Notes: generated from the letters alone by a model not told the origin. A stretch of DNA of 64,000 bases from Brienomyrus brachyistius (GCF_023856365.1 NC_064548.1:1240001-1304000); one strand, 5' to 3'. Counted from the first letter of the stretch, positions 20,864 through 31,060 are shown. Numbers and translations: made by a program.

Positions 20864-20934
20864 GCATGGGTGGTTCAGTGGTAGAATTCTTGCCTGCCAC
20901 GCGGGAGGCCCGGGTTCGATTCCCGGCCAATGCA
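20864..20934 (+). tRNA. tRNA-Gly(GCC), unit 16
   Basis: Anticodon stem CTCGC is CTTGC, a T-G pair. Otherwise consensus. Confidence 0.93.
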
Positions 20935-21369
20935 AAGCGGCTCTTTTAATAACTGTACACTCAGCGCTGAACTCCAGCTAATTCAGTCTTATCTCAAGAC
21001 AGGTACTCCACATTTCCGCTCAACCCCTGGCAAGCGGAGCCCTGAGGCTGGCTCATTACAGTTCCCCTAGCTAAAAACTACACAGAGGCATCTCAGCTTC
21101 ACACTTCTGACCGCCTTCTTGCCCATCCTTGCATCTGTGCACTTTCTCACACATTCCACTGTCTGACATATTGTCTTTGTTGAGCAACAGTCTCGTGTTA
21201 GCTTGAGAAGAGCCTCTCACCTGACTCGTGTACCGTACTATGGCTTAAAATCGGACACTTCTCATAGCTTGCTGCTGCTCCAGGTTGACATTCACTGCAT
21301 GTGGCTCAGGTGGGGAGATGGGCTCCAAAGAAAGAGGCAGAAAACGGCAAGAGTGGAGCTCACGGTTGT

Positions 21370-21442
21370 GCCGGAATAGCTCAGTTGGGAGAGCGTTAGA
21401 CTGAAGATCTAAAGGTCCCTGGTTCAATCCCGGGTTCTGGCA
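21370..21442 (+). tRNA. tRNA-Phe(GAA), unit 16
   Basis: Consensus copy. Confidence 0.95.
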
Positions 21443-21497
21443 GCACGTGACGTGAGTCTTGGAGCTCGTCTCCGCCTTGGGCTGCGATGTACCCGCT

Positions 21498-21569
21498 GGT
21501 TCCATGGTGTAATGGTTAGCACTCTGGGCTCTGAATCCAGCGATCCGAGTTCAAATCTCGGTGGGACCT
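21498..21569 (+). tRNA. tRNA-Gln(CTG), unit 16
   Basis: Consensus copy. Confidence 0.95.
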
Positions 21570-21666
21570 GTCATGGGCTCAGTTTTGCGCCCCAAGGCGC
21601 ACTCTTGCCCAAAAACGTTTCTTTTGCACTTTTTGCATGTGGTGTAGCCGACCTTTTCTGCCGCTT

Positions 21667-21740
21667 GGCCGGTTAGCTCAGCTGGTTAGAGCGTGGTGCT
21701 AATAACGCCAAGGTCATGGGTTCGATCCCCATACGGGCCA
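21667..21740 (+). tRNA. tRNA-Ile(AAT), unit 16
   Basis: Consensus copy and the last complete tRNA gene of the array. Confidence 0.96.
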
Positions 21741-22255
21741 CGCTTTCTCTTTCTCCCGGTGGTCGGAGTGCTTGGAGATCAGAGGTAAGGAAAATGAAAG
21801 TGTCCGACGTGATTATAAGAACACAGTCGTGCCAGATTCACCTGCGTCGTGGTGAGAAAAAGAAATGGAGGATACACACATTTCTCTTAGCTGACAATTC
21901 TGCAGCAAGTGGACTGGCAAAGTGTACGTCTACATACACAATTTGCTCAAAGAGCGTAGTAGTTCTTGAAGAAACATCCAACCCGCACTGTAAAACCATG
22001 CTGCCTTCTGGTGTTGTTTACAAGTTTCTGATGGAACGAGCTTTTTTGGAGGCATTTACTGGAAAAGTCGACGGAGTTGTCAAGCATCCCGAAGCAGCAC
22101 TTCCACTAGAAGGTCCCAGAGTTCTTGTGCTTCAAGCACTTCAATTTATAAATACTCCGTTGATCTTAACAGTTGTGTGAAATGAGCTGTCATCACTCCG
22201 TTTTTGCTTTAGCAATTTTTCCGGTCTTTCGGCGGAAAGCCGGTCTCGTGTGTTT

Positions 22256-22292
22256 GCATGGGTGGTTCAGTGGTAGAATTCTCGCCTGCCAC
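22256..22292 (+). pseudogene. Truncated tRNA-Gly at the array edge
   Basis: The first 37 nt match tRNA-Gly up to the anticodon loop (GCCTGCCAC), then the sequence changes abruptly. The 3' half, B box and terminator are missing. This is the right-hand breakpoint of the array. Confidence 0.95.
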
Positions 22293-22410
22293 AGCAGGGC
22301 AGGTTGCGAATAGCTGTAACAGAAAACCAGCCAATCAGAGGGAAGCCTTTTTTTGGTTCATCTGTGCCGTTCAAAGGATCGAGAGGATCGGTTCGAATCC
22401 GCCTTCAGGT
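22293..22410. other. Array flank with an isolated B-box-like motif
   Basis: Unrelated sequence after the array breakpoint. GGTTCGAATCC at 22390-22400 is a perfect tRNA B-box consensus, but I cannot fold a tRNA around it. It could be a remnant of another tRNA gene or tRNA-derived SINE. Confidence 0.35.
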
Positions 22411-22965
22411 ATCGTAAAATATGAGATATGCCAGTGGAAAGTATTGCAAATAAATAATAAAATATAATGAATTAGTCGTAAATTTAAAAGTACTTCATAC
22501 AAGATTTATTGGATGAATGCTGCTACTCTGAACATTGTAAATGATTGCACCACTTTGGCAGTTACTTACAAGTTTATTAATTTTACTCCTTTGTTTGTCA
22601 AATTGTGTTTAATTATCATTAATATATTGTAAAGGACTGTTGATGTACTGCTTAAATTATTAAAATGATAAAATGTGAGATCTGTGAGTGGAAAACACTG
22701 AAAATTAATTTCAACTGTACATTTCACTACATGTTGTACTTGTAGTAACTATGTATGTAATGAATAAAGAATAATTTAAAATTAGATTTTGTAGTTTATA
22801 CCAAATTCATTGGATGAATGGTGCTACTTTAAACACAGTAAATTACTACACTGTATTGGCAGTAACTGACTAGAAGTATACTGATTTTTCAGTTATTCCT
22901 GTGTTTGTCAAAGTTTGTCATTAAGACTCCCCACAAGGATTGTTGATGAACCGCTTAAAAAATAT
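22411..22965. repeat. Diverged two-copy tandem duplication
   Basis: Two copies of about 255-300 bp (roughly 22411-22664 and 22665-22965) share blocks such as ATTGGATGAATG followed by GTGCTACT or CTGCTACT, TTTGTCAAA, and GGA(C/T)TGTTGATG in the same order. AT-rich, no coding frame of note. Confidence 0.6.
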
Positions 22966-23978
22966 TAACCAACATATTGGAATGTTCTTATGATGCAGAA
23001 CCTATCGTGTTAGATGACATAATAAAGTTGTGAAAAGCAGTCGTGTGCAGAAAAAGTCTGCTGTGTGATTTTTGTTTAACCAGGAAAAAAGCAGCATGTA
23101 ATATTTCAATTAAATATCAATTTTATGTTTGACATAGTTTCACAGAAAAGCAAGAGCAAGTCCTAAAATACCACCAGCAAGCAGTTATGAAACAGGAAAA
23201 GCTCTGCTATAAAAAAATAAACTTTACTAGCAAAACATGGCTATATTTAAGACATGCACCAAGGTTCCAGTCATCATTGCAGACATGACAACACTGTTAA
23301 AAATTTGGGATAAATTATTCAAAACATGAGGATCCTGGGTGCATTTATTGAAATGACTTTTGACACTGACGTCTGACAGACAGACCCAAATAAAAATCAT
23401 CAGTGTAACCAAACAGTCAGGTTCTGAGGATGAAAGTAGTGTGTCAGGCCCCCTCTATACAAACATTTCAAATTTTACAATAGAATTTTACGTCTCATTT
23501 TATTACATTTCTGTAAATACTAATTAAAGATAAGTGTTTTAGAACTAAAACAGAAAACATAAGGCCAGCATTTAAAAATAACTGCTTACAATGACTAAAT
23601 GAAGATGAAAAGCAATCACTTATTAACAAGGATAAACTTCCCGTTAAAAACAAGAAAACCTGATAAAAAGGTGGCATGTGTGTGACGCTGGCCTGAGTGA
23701 GAGCAGGAATGCCGAGCAGAGGGCTGGGTCAGCTATGGGGGGCAGGGTCCCAGAAGATGGTATGTATATAATATGGATACATAGAGTGCCTGTTAACAGT
23801 GCAAGTAGAACATGACAGATTTTCAGCCATGCATCAAGGTCAGTGTAACAATCTTAATCACATCAATACAACATAAAACAGACACATTTATAACAAACAA
23901 AATATATCACACAGGAAGATCTTGAAGATGAAAGTACCTCTATACAAATATAAAGCATTTTTTATGTATCTTACTGTT
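22966..23978. other. AT-rich non-coding stretch
   Basis: I see no gene. Short minus-strand frames at 23227-23412 and 23495-23677 are AT-rich and unconvincing. The stretch could be 3' untranslated sequence of the minus-strand gene that starts at 24239. Confidence 0.4.
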
Positions 23979-24239
23979 TTACACAAATATAAAAGCATGG
24001 ACTATACTCATAAAGAGAGGTCTTATTGAAATAACATGGAACATTAAAGGCATCCGGTGTAGATGTGCAGGCTGTTTGGTTCCTGTTTCAGGTTCATGCA
24101 GCAGAATCTGCAAAGGCGGCCTTGGTTGTCGTGAGTCTGGCCCTTTTCTCCTTGTCTCCATATTCTGCTTCATCTGTTTCTTGGCGGCCTCCAGTTCCTT
24201 CTGGAAGAATTCTGTCTCTGCAAATTCATCCAAGGCCAT
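23979..24239 (-). CDS. Possible small coiled-coil protein, unrecognised
   Basis: An 86-codon minus-strand frame starts ATGGCCTTGGATGAA, followed by a charged helical segment (FFQKELEAAKKQMKQNMETR) and a basic Pro-rich tail. An acceptor-like TATTAG lies 18 bp upstream of the ATG, and a donor-like exon end lies at 25249 on the same strand. Together they suggest a 5' untranslated exon, a 1-kb intron and this coding exon. The N-terminal 35 residues look gene-like; the C-terminal half may be out of frame or 3' UTR. I do not recognise the family. Confidence 0.4.
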   Translation of the reverse strand: MALDEFAETEFFQKELEAAKKQMKQNMETRRKGPDSRQPRPPLQILLHEPETGTKQPAHLHRMPLMFHVISIRPLFMSIVHAFIFV

Positions 24240-24271
24240 TTTGGTGTTAAAGAGCTAATATTTAACCTAAA

Positions 24272-24600
24272 TCAGGTAACACTTTACTTAAGGCCATTGC
24301 TTTGGTAATTTATAAACAAATGCATAACAAATAATAATGCATCCATAAAGTATTACACACATGGCTATAAATATTTATCAAAATGCATAACACATTATTG
24401 CCATGTGTATTATGCATTATGAATGCACTATAGAAAGCTTCATAATGCATTGCAATGGTCGGTATAAGCATTAATGATGCTTTATGCTGTATTACAAAGG
24501 TATCTACCATGCATTATAGATGACAGCTTCATAAGGCAGTCATAATGCATAACACACACGGCTATAATGTGTGATGCCTTTATATTATATTATATATATA
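24272..24600. mobile_element. MITE-like repeat with TAATGCAT-rich interior
   Basis: Starts with GGTAACACTTTACTTAAGG, the type of end seen on a common fish MITE group, and contains many TAATGCAT and TTATGCATTATGA motifs. I do not see the matching right end, so it may be incomplete. It lies inside the presumed intron of the 24-kb minus-strand gene. Confidence 0.5.
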
Positions 24601-25248
24601 ATGTAATGCTTTATCTTAATATTTTAAAATGACTAAAACAAAAAAAGTTATCAAAAAGCATTTATGGTTCTGCCTGTGATACTATTAGTACTCAAGTTCT
24701 TCTGTTCAGTGCAGTTTATAATTGATCAGACAGAAAATAATCTACCAAGCGACAGATGCTCAGGTCACTGATCAACGCAAGTTTGTCAGAAACGGACTGA
24801 CAGGATTTTTTAATGTTATGGCATGAAAACTATACACAGCAATATAAAAAAAATTATCATGTTCATTCATTATTCCGCGTGTCATTTTATCACAAGCCAT
24901 AGACACATAAACTATGCCACAAACCTAGCATCAGCCTCTTATAAAGTGAGCGATAGTAGCCAATTTGACACAAAATTACTGACAGTACAAGATTTTATAA
25001 TATAACAACATAAAACCACACACATTATCAATAACGGTCAGGTTAATTCATTATTATTATTATTGTTTAATTCATTAATTACAGCTAACATGTACGAGAG
25101 ACAGAATTCGGTCAGTTATCTCTCATCAAACAAGTGAAATAGTTGCAATATTTAATGTTATCATAAGCGAGCTGATATTAAAAAACCTGGAGACATAACT
25201 GTAAATTTATCCTGAAGTTTTACATTTACCCAAAACAACGTGTCTTAC
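24600..25248. other. AT-rich, no feature seen
   Basis: Probably intronic if the minus-strand gene is real. There is an ATT microsatellite near 25050. Confidence 0.4.
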
Positions 25249-25400
25249 CTTTGATAGATGAACAGTAAGTGTAAATAACCGAAGCGAGAAGCTGGTGACT
25301 CGTCCTGTGTCCACAGAAGTTTATCCATGTAATAAAGATTTTAGAAACTTTGCGTCTTTAAAATCTCGGAACAGCGCCACAAAGTCGTAGTGGCCAAAAA
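25249..25400 (-). other. Possible 5' non-coding exon (minus strand)
   Basis: Read on the minus strand this segment is less AT-rich and ends CATCTATCAAAG|GTAAGAC, a good splice donor. It would be exon 1 of the gene whose coding exon begins at 24239. The right boundary is not defined. Confidence 0.3.
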
Positions 25401-25523
25401 TATATTACATCCGTAGTGGTTTAGCACTACCATAGAGAATGAATGGGAAACGGTTTAGGGCCGTTTAGCTAAACTATTCTCGCCGCCCGCAGCAGCAACT
25501 GGTTAGCTCTAATTGCTTTCTTT

Positions 25524-26014
25524 TATGGAGTAAGATCGCTGTCAAAAATAACTCGTAATAATGTACGTCAAATGTACGCTTCACAAGCGTAAATTACGCT
25601 TGCACTTCTGAAAAATACGCTTGCTTCTGAAATTTACGCTTGCGCTTCCGAAAATTACGCTTGCTTCTGAAATTTACGCTTGCGCTTCTGAAAATTACGC
25701 TTGCTTCTGAAATTTACGCTTGCGCTTCTGAAAATTACGAGTGGTTTCTCAAGCGTGAACAACCTGTCAAAAACCAAAAAAAAATCATTGGACATATAAG
25801 GCATTCTCTATCGAGGAAGAAACAATCGATTTTTGTTATTGTATACGCATGTGCCAGAAAGATGGAGAACCAACCAAACGCGCCGAATTCACAGCTATTT
25901 CTATTAGTTTACTTGTTGTTGCACAACACTTTTTCTCGGTGAACAGAATGTAAAAATATTAAGGTAAAGAATGTTGTACTTTATTCATAGTAATTATAGT
26001 TGGTTATTATTTAT
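25524..26014. repeat. Left terminal inverted repeat (491 bp)
   Basis: Contains the 40-bp subrepeats at about 25600-25740, then a unique block holding ATTCTCTATCGAGGAAGAAA. It has 47 bp more than the right arm: one additional subrepeat plus an A-run expansion. Confidence 0.88.
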
Positions 26015-26224
26015 AATGTGTTATTACTGTCTTAATTTCTGTCATTGCAGAAATGTGTATTTTGCATAGTATACAGAGATCTGGAATGTCTATGACATGT
26101 ATTAAACTTTTTATGTTGTGTTGTATGCATATGTTTTTTTAAATTAATCTTTATTTTTGTTTGTAGATTCATTTAGCTGAAATTATTAATACAGCACAAA
26201 ATTTGGTGAACTTTGGTCATGCTG

Positions 26225-26725
26225 GTGATTTTTGGTGAAAGTTGAGTCATCCTTTCCAAAATTCCAGAAGCGTCAACTCTGTGCAGGCTTTCTTTGACAC
26301 GACTCCACTGAACTCTGTGTCCTTCTGCTTGTAGACCTGGTTGACAAGCCCAATTCCCTCATACGTCTAAAGATGGTTGCCTCACTAACACCTAATATAT
26401 TTGCAATACAAGCCACTGAGAGTGGCATATCAGTTAGCAATCCAAGCAGTTCACTTGAAAACACAAAATTTGGACGACCACGACCCTCACACCCTTGCCT
26501 TACAAAGGCAACAAAGTCCTCCTGTGCAAGGCTTCTCTGCAGCTTTATTTGAAGGTCAGACAAAGTATTTATAATTTCAAACGGAATATCAAAAACTGTT
26601 GAAGCAGATGTCAATATAAACATTTCCTGATTTATGACATACAAGAAGTAGTCCAAATCCTGTTGTGGTTGATTTAAAATGGAAATTATACTGTGTCTGA
26701 GTCTGTCCAGCACTTGTGTCACCAA
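26225..26725 (-). pseudogene. Transposase fragment, HTH plus start of integrase-like region
   Basis: The minus-strand frame has a leucine-rich N-terminal region, then GRGRPNFVFSSELLGLLTD and a helix-turn-helix (VACIANILGVSEATIFRRMR). This resembles the N-terminus of multicopy fish genes that continue into an integrase-core (DDE) domain. After the helix-turn-helix the homologous reading jumps frame: GHRVQWSRVKESLHRVD appears in another frame at about 26255-26305. The family normally has several tens of residues between these blocks and a catalytic domain after them; both are missing. The family assignment is from memory. Confidence 0.65.
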
Positions 26726-27010
26726 TGATACCTGTTAAAGCAAATAACAAATAATTTTCAAAGCAAATATCAACAAAACTTAATAACTACTACATGCCCG
26801 TGAAGTGGTTTGTGCTCACTGAACCCTAAGCTGTATGAAAAATCTTATTCTTATGAAAACAAAATTAATTGTTAGCCATAGCTACAGTACACTGTTTATT
26901 ATTTATCAGAAAATAACAGTGTGTACTTAAATGTCCATCTCATATACATGAGACTATTAACAACTTAGCCTGACACATTACTGGACAGCAGCAGTGACAT
27001 ACTTCTGCAT

Positions 27011-27454
27011 AATAAATAATAACCAACTATAATTACTATGAATAAAGTATAACATTCTTTACCTTAATATTTTTACATTCTGTACACCGAGAAAAAGTGT
27101 TGTGCAACAACAAGTAAACTAATAGAAATAACTGTGAATTCGGCGCGTTTGGTTGATTCTCTATCTTTCTGGCACATGCGTATACAGTAACAAAAATCGA
27201 TTGTTTCTTCCTCGATAGAGAATGCCTTGTACTTCCAATGACGGTTTTTGACAGGTTGTTCACGCTTGAGAAGCCACTCGTAATTTTCAGAAGCGCAAGC
27301 GTAAATTTCAGAAGCAAGCGTAATTTTCAGAAGCGCAAGCGTAAATTTCAGAAGCAAGCGTATTTTTCAGAAGCGCAAGCGTAATTTACGCTTGTGAAGC
27401 GTACATTTGACGTACATTATTACGAGTTATTTTTGACAGCGATCTTACTCCATA
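27011..27454. repeat. Right terminal inverted repeat (444 bp)
   Basis: Reverse complement of the left arm with two rather than three 40-bp subrepeats. The outer end is CTCCATA followed by TTCTTT. Confidence 0.88.
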
Positions 27455-28580
27455 TTCTTTTATTTTTGCGTTTCAGGCAAAACTACATAACACTTAAAGA
27501 CACTTCCGGCATGTAAATGGAGAACGAAATTATAGTTATACCGAATCTCCTACACACAATACCAAGGTTACCAACTTTGCTCAGCTGACCGGAGTCAGAC
27601 GTTCAATTCGCCATAACCCGGAACTTCATCAGAAGTAGTTAGAAAATGGATGGATGGATGGATGGATGGACGGACGGACAGATCAATAAAAGTACAGGAC
27701 ATCCATTTTACAAAGAACCGTCAACACTAAATGTGTGCACTGGTCATGCTCCTGGAAATTAAACTTCTTTTCTGAAAAGCAGCATGTTCATAAATTAGCT
27801 GCTGTTATACCTTGGGGAAACAAATGCAGATGAAACTGTAAAACAAACTGCAGTGGCAAAACAGTTCTGGCTGCCCGCCAGCCCTTCTGCCTGTGCTGCC
27901 CTGCCTGCCTACCCTCCTGCCCATGACATCCTGTCGGCGACATGCCACAAAGCAACCCTTCTTTGCCACAGGAAATGTCTGGTGCAATTTCTTTTTTAAT
28001 TGTACATGTCAATTGCATAATACCTTAAACTAATTCTTTATTATTTCTATCATCATCATCATCATCATCATCCTGATAAGTATTTCATTAGTATTCCACG
28101 GTATTTTGATTTTTCAGGAATCATTGTGTGTACTGTATACTTTTAAATTAGTTTGCACTATATGTAGTGTCTCTGCACCTGTGCCTTACGTACTTGCTGC
28201 AGCTTGCACAACAACTTCTCTCAGGCATCAGTATAGTTTATCTAATGCAATATTTGTTGTTTGTTTATTAAGTGGTTTTAGGTATTTTGTGTGTTCCACT
28301 TAATTTAGTGTAATTAGTCCTAGTTGACTCAGGTTTAGTTTGATATTTCCTTCTGTTTGTTCCTCTGCATCATGCTACTGTCATAACATGTCAATGTCTT
28401 ACCTAACTTTTGTGCATTATGTTTTGGAGAGAAAAAAATCATGACTTTTTTTTTTAGATTCATCCACTGATTCTATCACCTCTGACACATCCCCCCTCAA
28501 TATTTGTTTGTTTATGTATTTGCTTGGGGGGTGGAATTAACAAACAGAAATAACTGAATGAATCAGGGTAGTGAAAAACA
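27455..28580. other. Non-coding stretch with microsatellites
   Basis: A SINE-like tail TTAGAAAATGG leads into GATG repeats at about 27643-27690, and there is an ATC microsatellite at about 28051-28072. Frames at 27788-28018 look like chance. No gene recognised. Confidence 0.5.
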
Positions 28581-28699
28581 TTTATAAACTTATAATTTTG
28601 GTATTGGTATGATCCTGTTCTGGTTAGTTAGCCGAGGGAGTAAATCATCAGGAGTTTCATCTCTCAAACTCCTACTACACTCACTCAGCATCACAGTAT

Positions 28700-28925
28700 G
28701 GACTCCCCAATGCAACTGATCTGCACGTACTCTGGGAGGAAACCTGGTTCGGGAACAGCACCATGCAGGACAGACGAGCTCTACAGAGGGTTGTGCGATC
28801 AGCTGAGCGCACCATCTGCACCGAGCTCCCTGACCTGCACTCAATCTACAGCAGGCGGTGCTGGACCAAGGCCAAGAAGATCGTGAAGGACCTCAGCCAT
28901 CCCAATAATGGACTGTTCATTTCAT
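28700..28925 (+). pseudogene. Non-LTR retrotransposon C-terminal fragment
   Basis: The + frame encodes TMQDRRALQRVVRSAERTIC, then DLHSIYSRRCWTKAKKIVKD and HPNNGLF. This is the conserved tail that follows the reverse transcriptase in several fish LINEs. Only the tail is present and it breaks off after GLF. Clade not assigned. Confidence 0.65.
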
Positions 28926-29025
28926 TAGAATCTGTAGAAATTGTGGATAAACTTGTTCTACTTTACTGACACTGTGCAAAAGTCTCTGACCACTGACTGC
29001 TATTGTTAAAACTTAAATTGCATCC

Positions 29026-29265
29026 ATTACAAAACTAAAACAATATTTTGAAGCAACTTAAGTTTAATTTAATTAATTAAATTTTATTTTAATATAAATG
29101 TAAGTAATTAGTCAACATGTTTCAATAGCTATGATTATGTACATTACGAACCTAAAATAATATTTTGAAGCAGCTTAAGTTTAATTTAATTAATTAAATT
29201 TTATTTTAATATAAATGTAAGTAATTAGTTAACATGTTTCAATAGCTGTGATTATGTACTTTACT
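29026..29265. repeat. Two-copy tandem duplication, 117-bp period
   Basis: Two nearly identical AT-rich copies; TATTTTGAAGCA begins at 29044 and again at 29161. Both contain AATTTAATTAATTAAATT and ACATGTTTCAATAGCT. They differ at only a few positions, so the duplication is fairly young. Confidence 0.85.
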
Positions 29266-29423
29266 CAGTCTAGGAGCCATCAGGATATGCAAATGTTATT
29301 TATCCAAACCACTGTGAAACGAACAGTGTTGATGATGACTGGACTGTTTCTTTATTCAACTAAAAGTAATGAATCAAATCTAATCTTTATTTATGACTTT
29401 TTTTAATTTTATTTTATCCCCAG

Positions 29424-29600
29424 TGCTTCGAGCAGGCATTTCCTGCTCTGCCCCGTGTGCAAGAAGACACAGCCAAGCCTCTCAGTGCATCTGGCTAGGG
29501 TGTGCATGAAGAGGTCTTCGAAAGAGGCCATCCAGGAAGTGATGGAGAAGGAAAAGCAGAATTCCCTTGAACTTCTGCAGTGGGGCAGGGTCTTCAGCTA
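29424..29600 (+). pseudogene. Orphan exon with a CPVC...HL...C zinc motif
   Basis: After an acceptor-like TTATCCCCAG at 29423 the frame reads HFLLCPVCKKTQPSLSVHLA then RVCMK, a C-x2-C-x9-H-x5-C pattern, followed by a charged helix (SKEAIQEVMEKEKQNSLE). It resembles short zinc-binding modules on fish transposon-linked proteins, but I cannot name the family. The frame continues to 29778 without recognisable sequence. Confidence 0.4.
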
Positions 29601-30085
29601 CAGGCTGAACTTCAGCTACATTATGCCTGTCAAAGTGTGTCAGCTTAGCCATTTCAGAACCTCTGCTAAAATCATCCTAGTATTTGTAACGACCATCCAG
29701 TGCAGCCATGTATTTTTTGACTTGGCCACTAGCACACCTCATACAGTACAGCTAGTCAATCTGTCACTGACTTTTTAAACCAGTATAATTAATTATTTAA
29801 TTGAGCTGTTGGTGAAATTTAACAAAATCATGGAACGGCTGAGGTGCCGCTGGGGAGAAGTTTGGGAACTGAAGCGGTGTTCATCTAGCCATCCAACTAG
29901 ATATCAGTAACGCTTTAGAAAACAGAAGAAGTTATTACTAGTTTTTATTGTGTTACTCTTAATTTGCACATGTTCTAATGTTAAATTGTGTCATTTATTC
30001 TAAGTCAAAGTACACTTGCTACCCAGATAAACAGCTTTAAACATTTCTTTGGACTGCCTAAGACTTTCACACAGTACTGTATGTC

Positions 30086-30200
30086 TTAGAACATAAGAAA
30101 TTTACAAATTAGAGGAGGCCTTTCGGCCCATCAAACTCATTTGGGAAGAACTTAACTAATAGCTCAGAGTTGTTAAAATCTTATCTAGCTCTGATTTAAT
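30086..30200 (-). mobile_element. CR1-like LINE 3' end fragment
   Basis: Contains GAACATAAGAA followed by GAGGAGGCC(T)TTCGGCCCATC and CTAATAGCTCAGAG, the same 3' end as the larger copies at 39.1 kb and 58.8 kb. Diverged and only about 115 bp. Confidence 0.75.
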
Positions 30201-30481
30201 CATCTCTCCCAATATAATATTGGGATAATTTATTCTCTTCAGAGGCCTCCATAGAATAGTGCATCCATCCCCTCACTTATGTTCAGACAGTCAGAATAAC
30301 AACAGCATCATCAATTTCACAGCTAGATTTAAAAATTGCTTTAACATAGAGTGATTACAGAAAAAAAGGTAAACAAATATTAACAAGATTATTAAAACGT
30401 AATAGACATATTCGTCATTCAGACATATTGCGCTTTTTTAAGAGCAGAAGGGATACATTAAATCACGATTATATTTTGTCC

Positions 30482-30483
<2 letters not shown>

Positions 30484-30527
<44 letters not shown>

Positions 30528-30545
30528 CATATATATATATATATG
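30484..30545. repeat. AT dinucleotide microsatellite
   Basis: Nearly pure AT run with one TTTACA interruption, immediately in front of a SINE. Confidence 0.95.
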
Positions 30546-30898
30546 GTGGTGCAGTGGTTAACACTGTTGCCTCACACCTCTGGGACCCAGGTTCGAGTCT
30601 CTGCCTGGATTACATGTGTGTGGAGTTTGCATGTTCTCCCCGTGTCCTCGTGGGGTTTCCTCCGGGTACTCCGGTGTACCCCCACAATCAAAAACATGCT
30701 GAGGCTAATTGGAGTTACTAAATTGCCCATAGGTGTGCATGTGAGAGTGAATGGTATGTGAGTGTGACCTGCGATGGGCTGGCCCCCCATCCTAGGTTGT
30801 TCCCTGCCTCGTGCCCATTGGGAACTGGGATAGGCTCAGGAACCCCCGCGACCCAGTAGGATAAGCAGTTTGGAAAATGGATGGATGGATGGATGGAT
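30544..30898 (+). mobile_element. tRNA-derived SINE, full length
   Basis: Head GGTGGTGCAGTGGTTAACAC (A box), GGTTCGAGTCT at 30590-30600 (B box), a body containing GTGTGGAGTTTGCATGTTCTC, and a tail of repeated ATGG. This is a common fish SINE type. It sits inside the duplicated segment and so postdates the duplication. Confidence 0.9.
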
Positions 30899-31060
30899 AT
30901 ATATATATTTATAATTTTACATCATTATAAATGAGAACTATAAGTGATTGCTAATTACTGTTAACTAATGTCCTGTAATCAGTGGAGGCACACGGACACT
31001 TTGGCCAGTTATCCTATTTCTTCAGCGCCAGCCCAACACCCAGCACCACAGACAGTGACC

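Larger units (their letters stand above)
1..22292 (+). repeat. Tandem array of 1,392-bp units, four tRNA genes each
   Basis: Sixteen head-to-tail units run from the window edge to 22292. The order in every unit is tRNA-Gly, tRNA-Phe, tRNA-Gln, tRNA-Ile, all on the + strand. Unit starts (first base of tRNA-Gly) are 18, 1405, 2797, 4171, 5563, 6955, 8341, 9733, 11125, 12517, 13909, 15301, 16693, 18085, 19477 and 20864, and a truncated unit starts at 22256. Most units are exactly 1,392 bp. Exceptions are 1,387 (units 1 and 15), 1,374 (unit 3) and 1,386 (unit 6). Spacers are nearly as conserved as the genes, the mark of recent amplification or homogenisation. Short hairpins follow tRNA-Gly, and a longer one precedes it. 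Tandem tRNA arrays are known from Xenopus and zebrafish; this gene combination I do not recall from them. Confidence 0.97.
25524..27454 (-). mobile_element. DNA transposon with 444-491-bp inverted repeats
   Basis: A 1,931-bp element bounded by long inverted repeats: left 25524-26014 and right 27011-27454. They match almost base for base when one is reverse-complemented. Each arm begins TATGGAGTAAGATCGCTGTC and contains tandem 40-bp subrepeats built on TTACGCTTG and CTTCTGAAA, three copies on the left and two on the right. The flanks show a 6-bp direct repeat, TTCTTT, consistent with a target-site duplication but low in complexity. The inner kilobase carries part of a transposase, so this is an internally deleted derivative. 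Superfamily not assigned. Confidence 0.88.
30195..31060. repeat. Segment duplicated at 46.6-47.0 kb, interrupted here
   Basis: 30195-30420 matches 46583-46850, and 30905-31060 matches 46850-47015 in the same order and orientation (for example ATAGAATAGTG(C/T)ATCCATCCCC and ACTGTTAACTAAT). Here the copy is split by an AT microsatellite and a SINE that the other copy lacks. Confidence 0.7.

Noticed and set aside
1..22292. CRISPR-like array
   Set aside because: Units are 1.39 kb with tRNA genes and no short repeat-spacer pattern; the DNA is eukaryotic.
27788..28018. 76-codon minus-strand frame
   Set aside because: No motif, no splice or promoter context, overlaps another frame of similar length.
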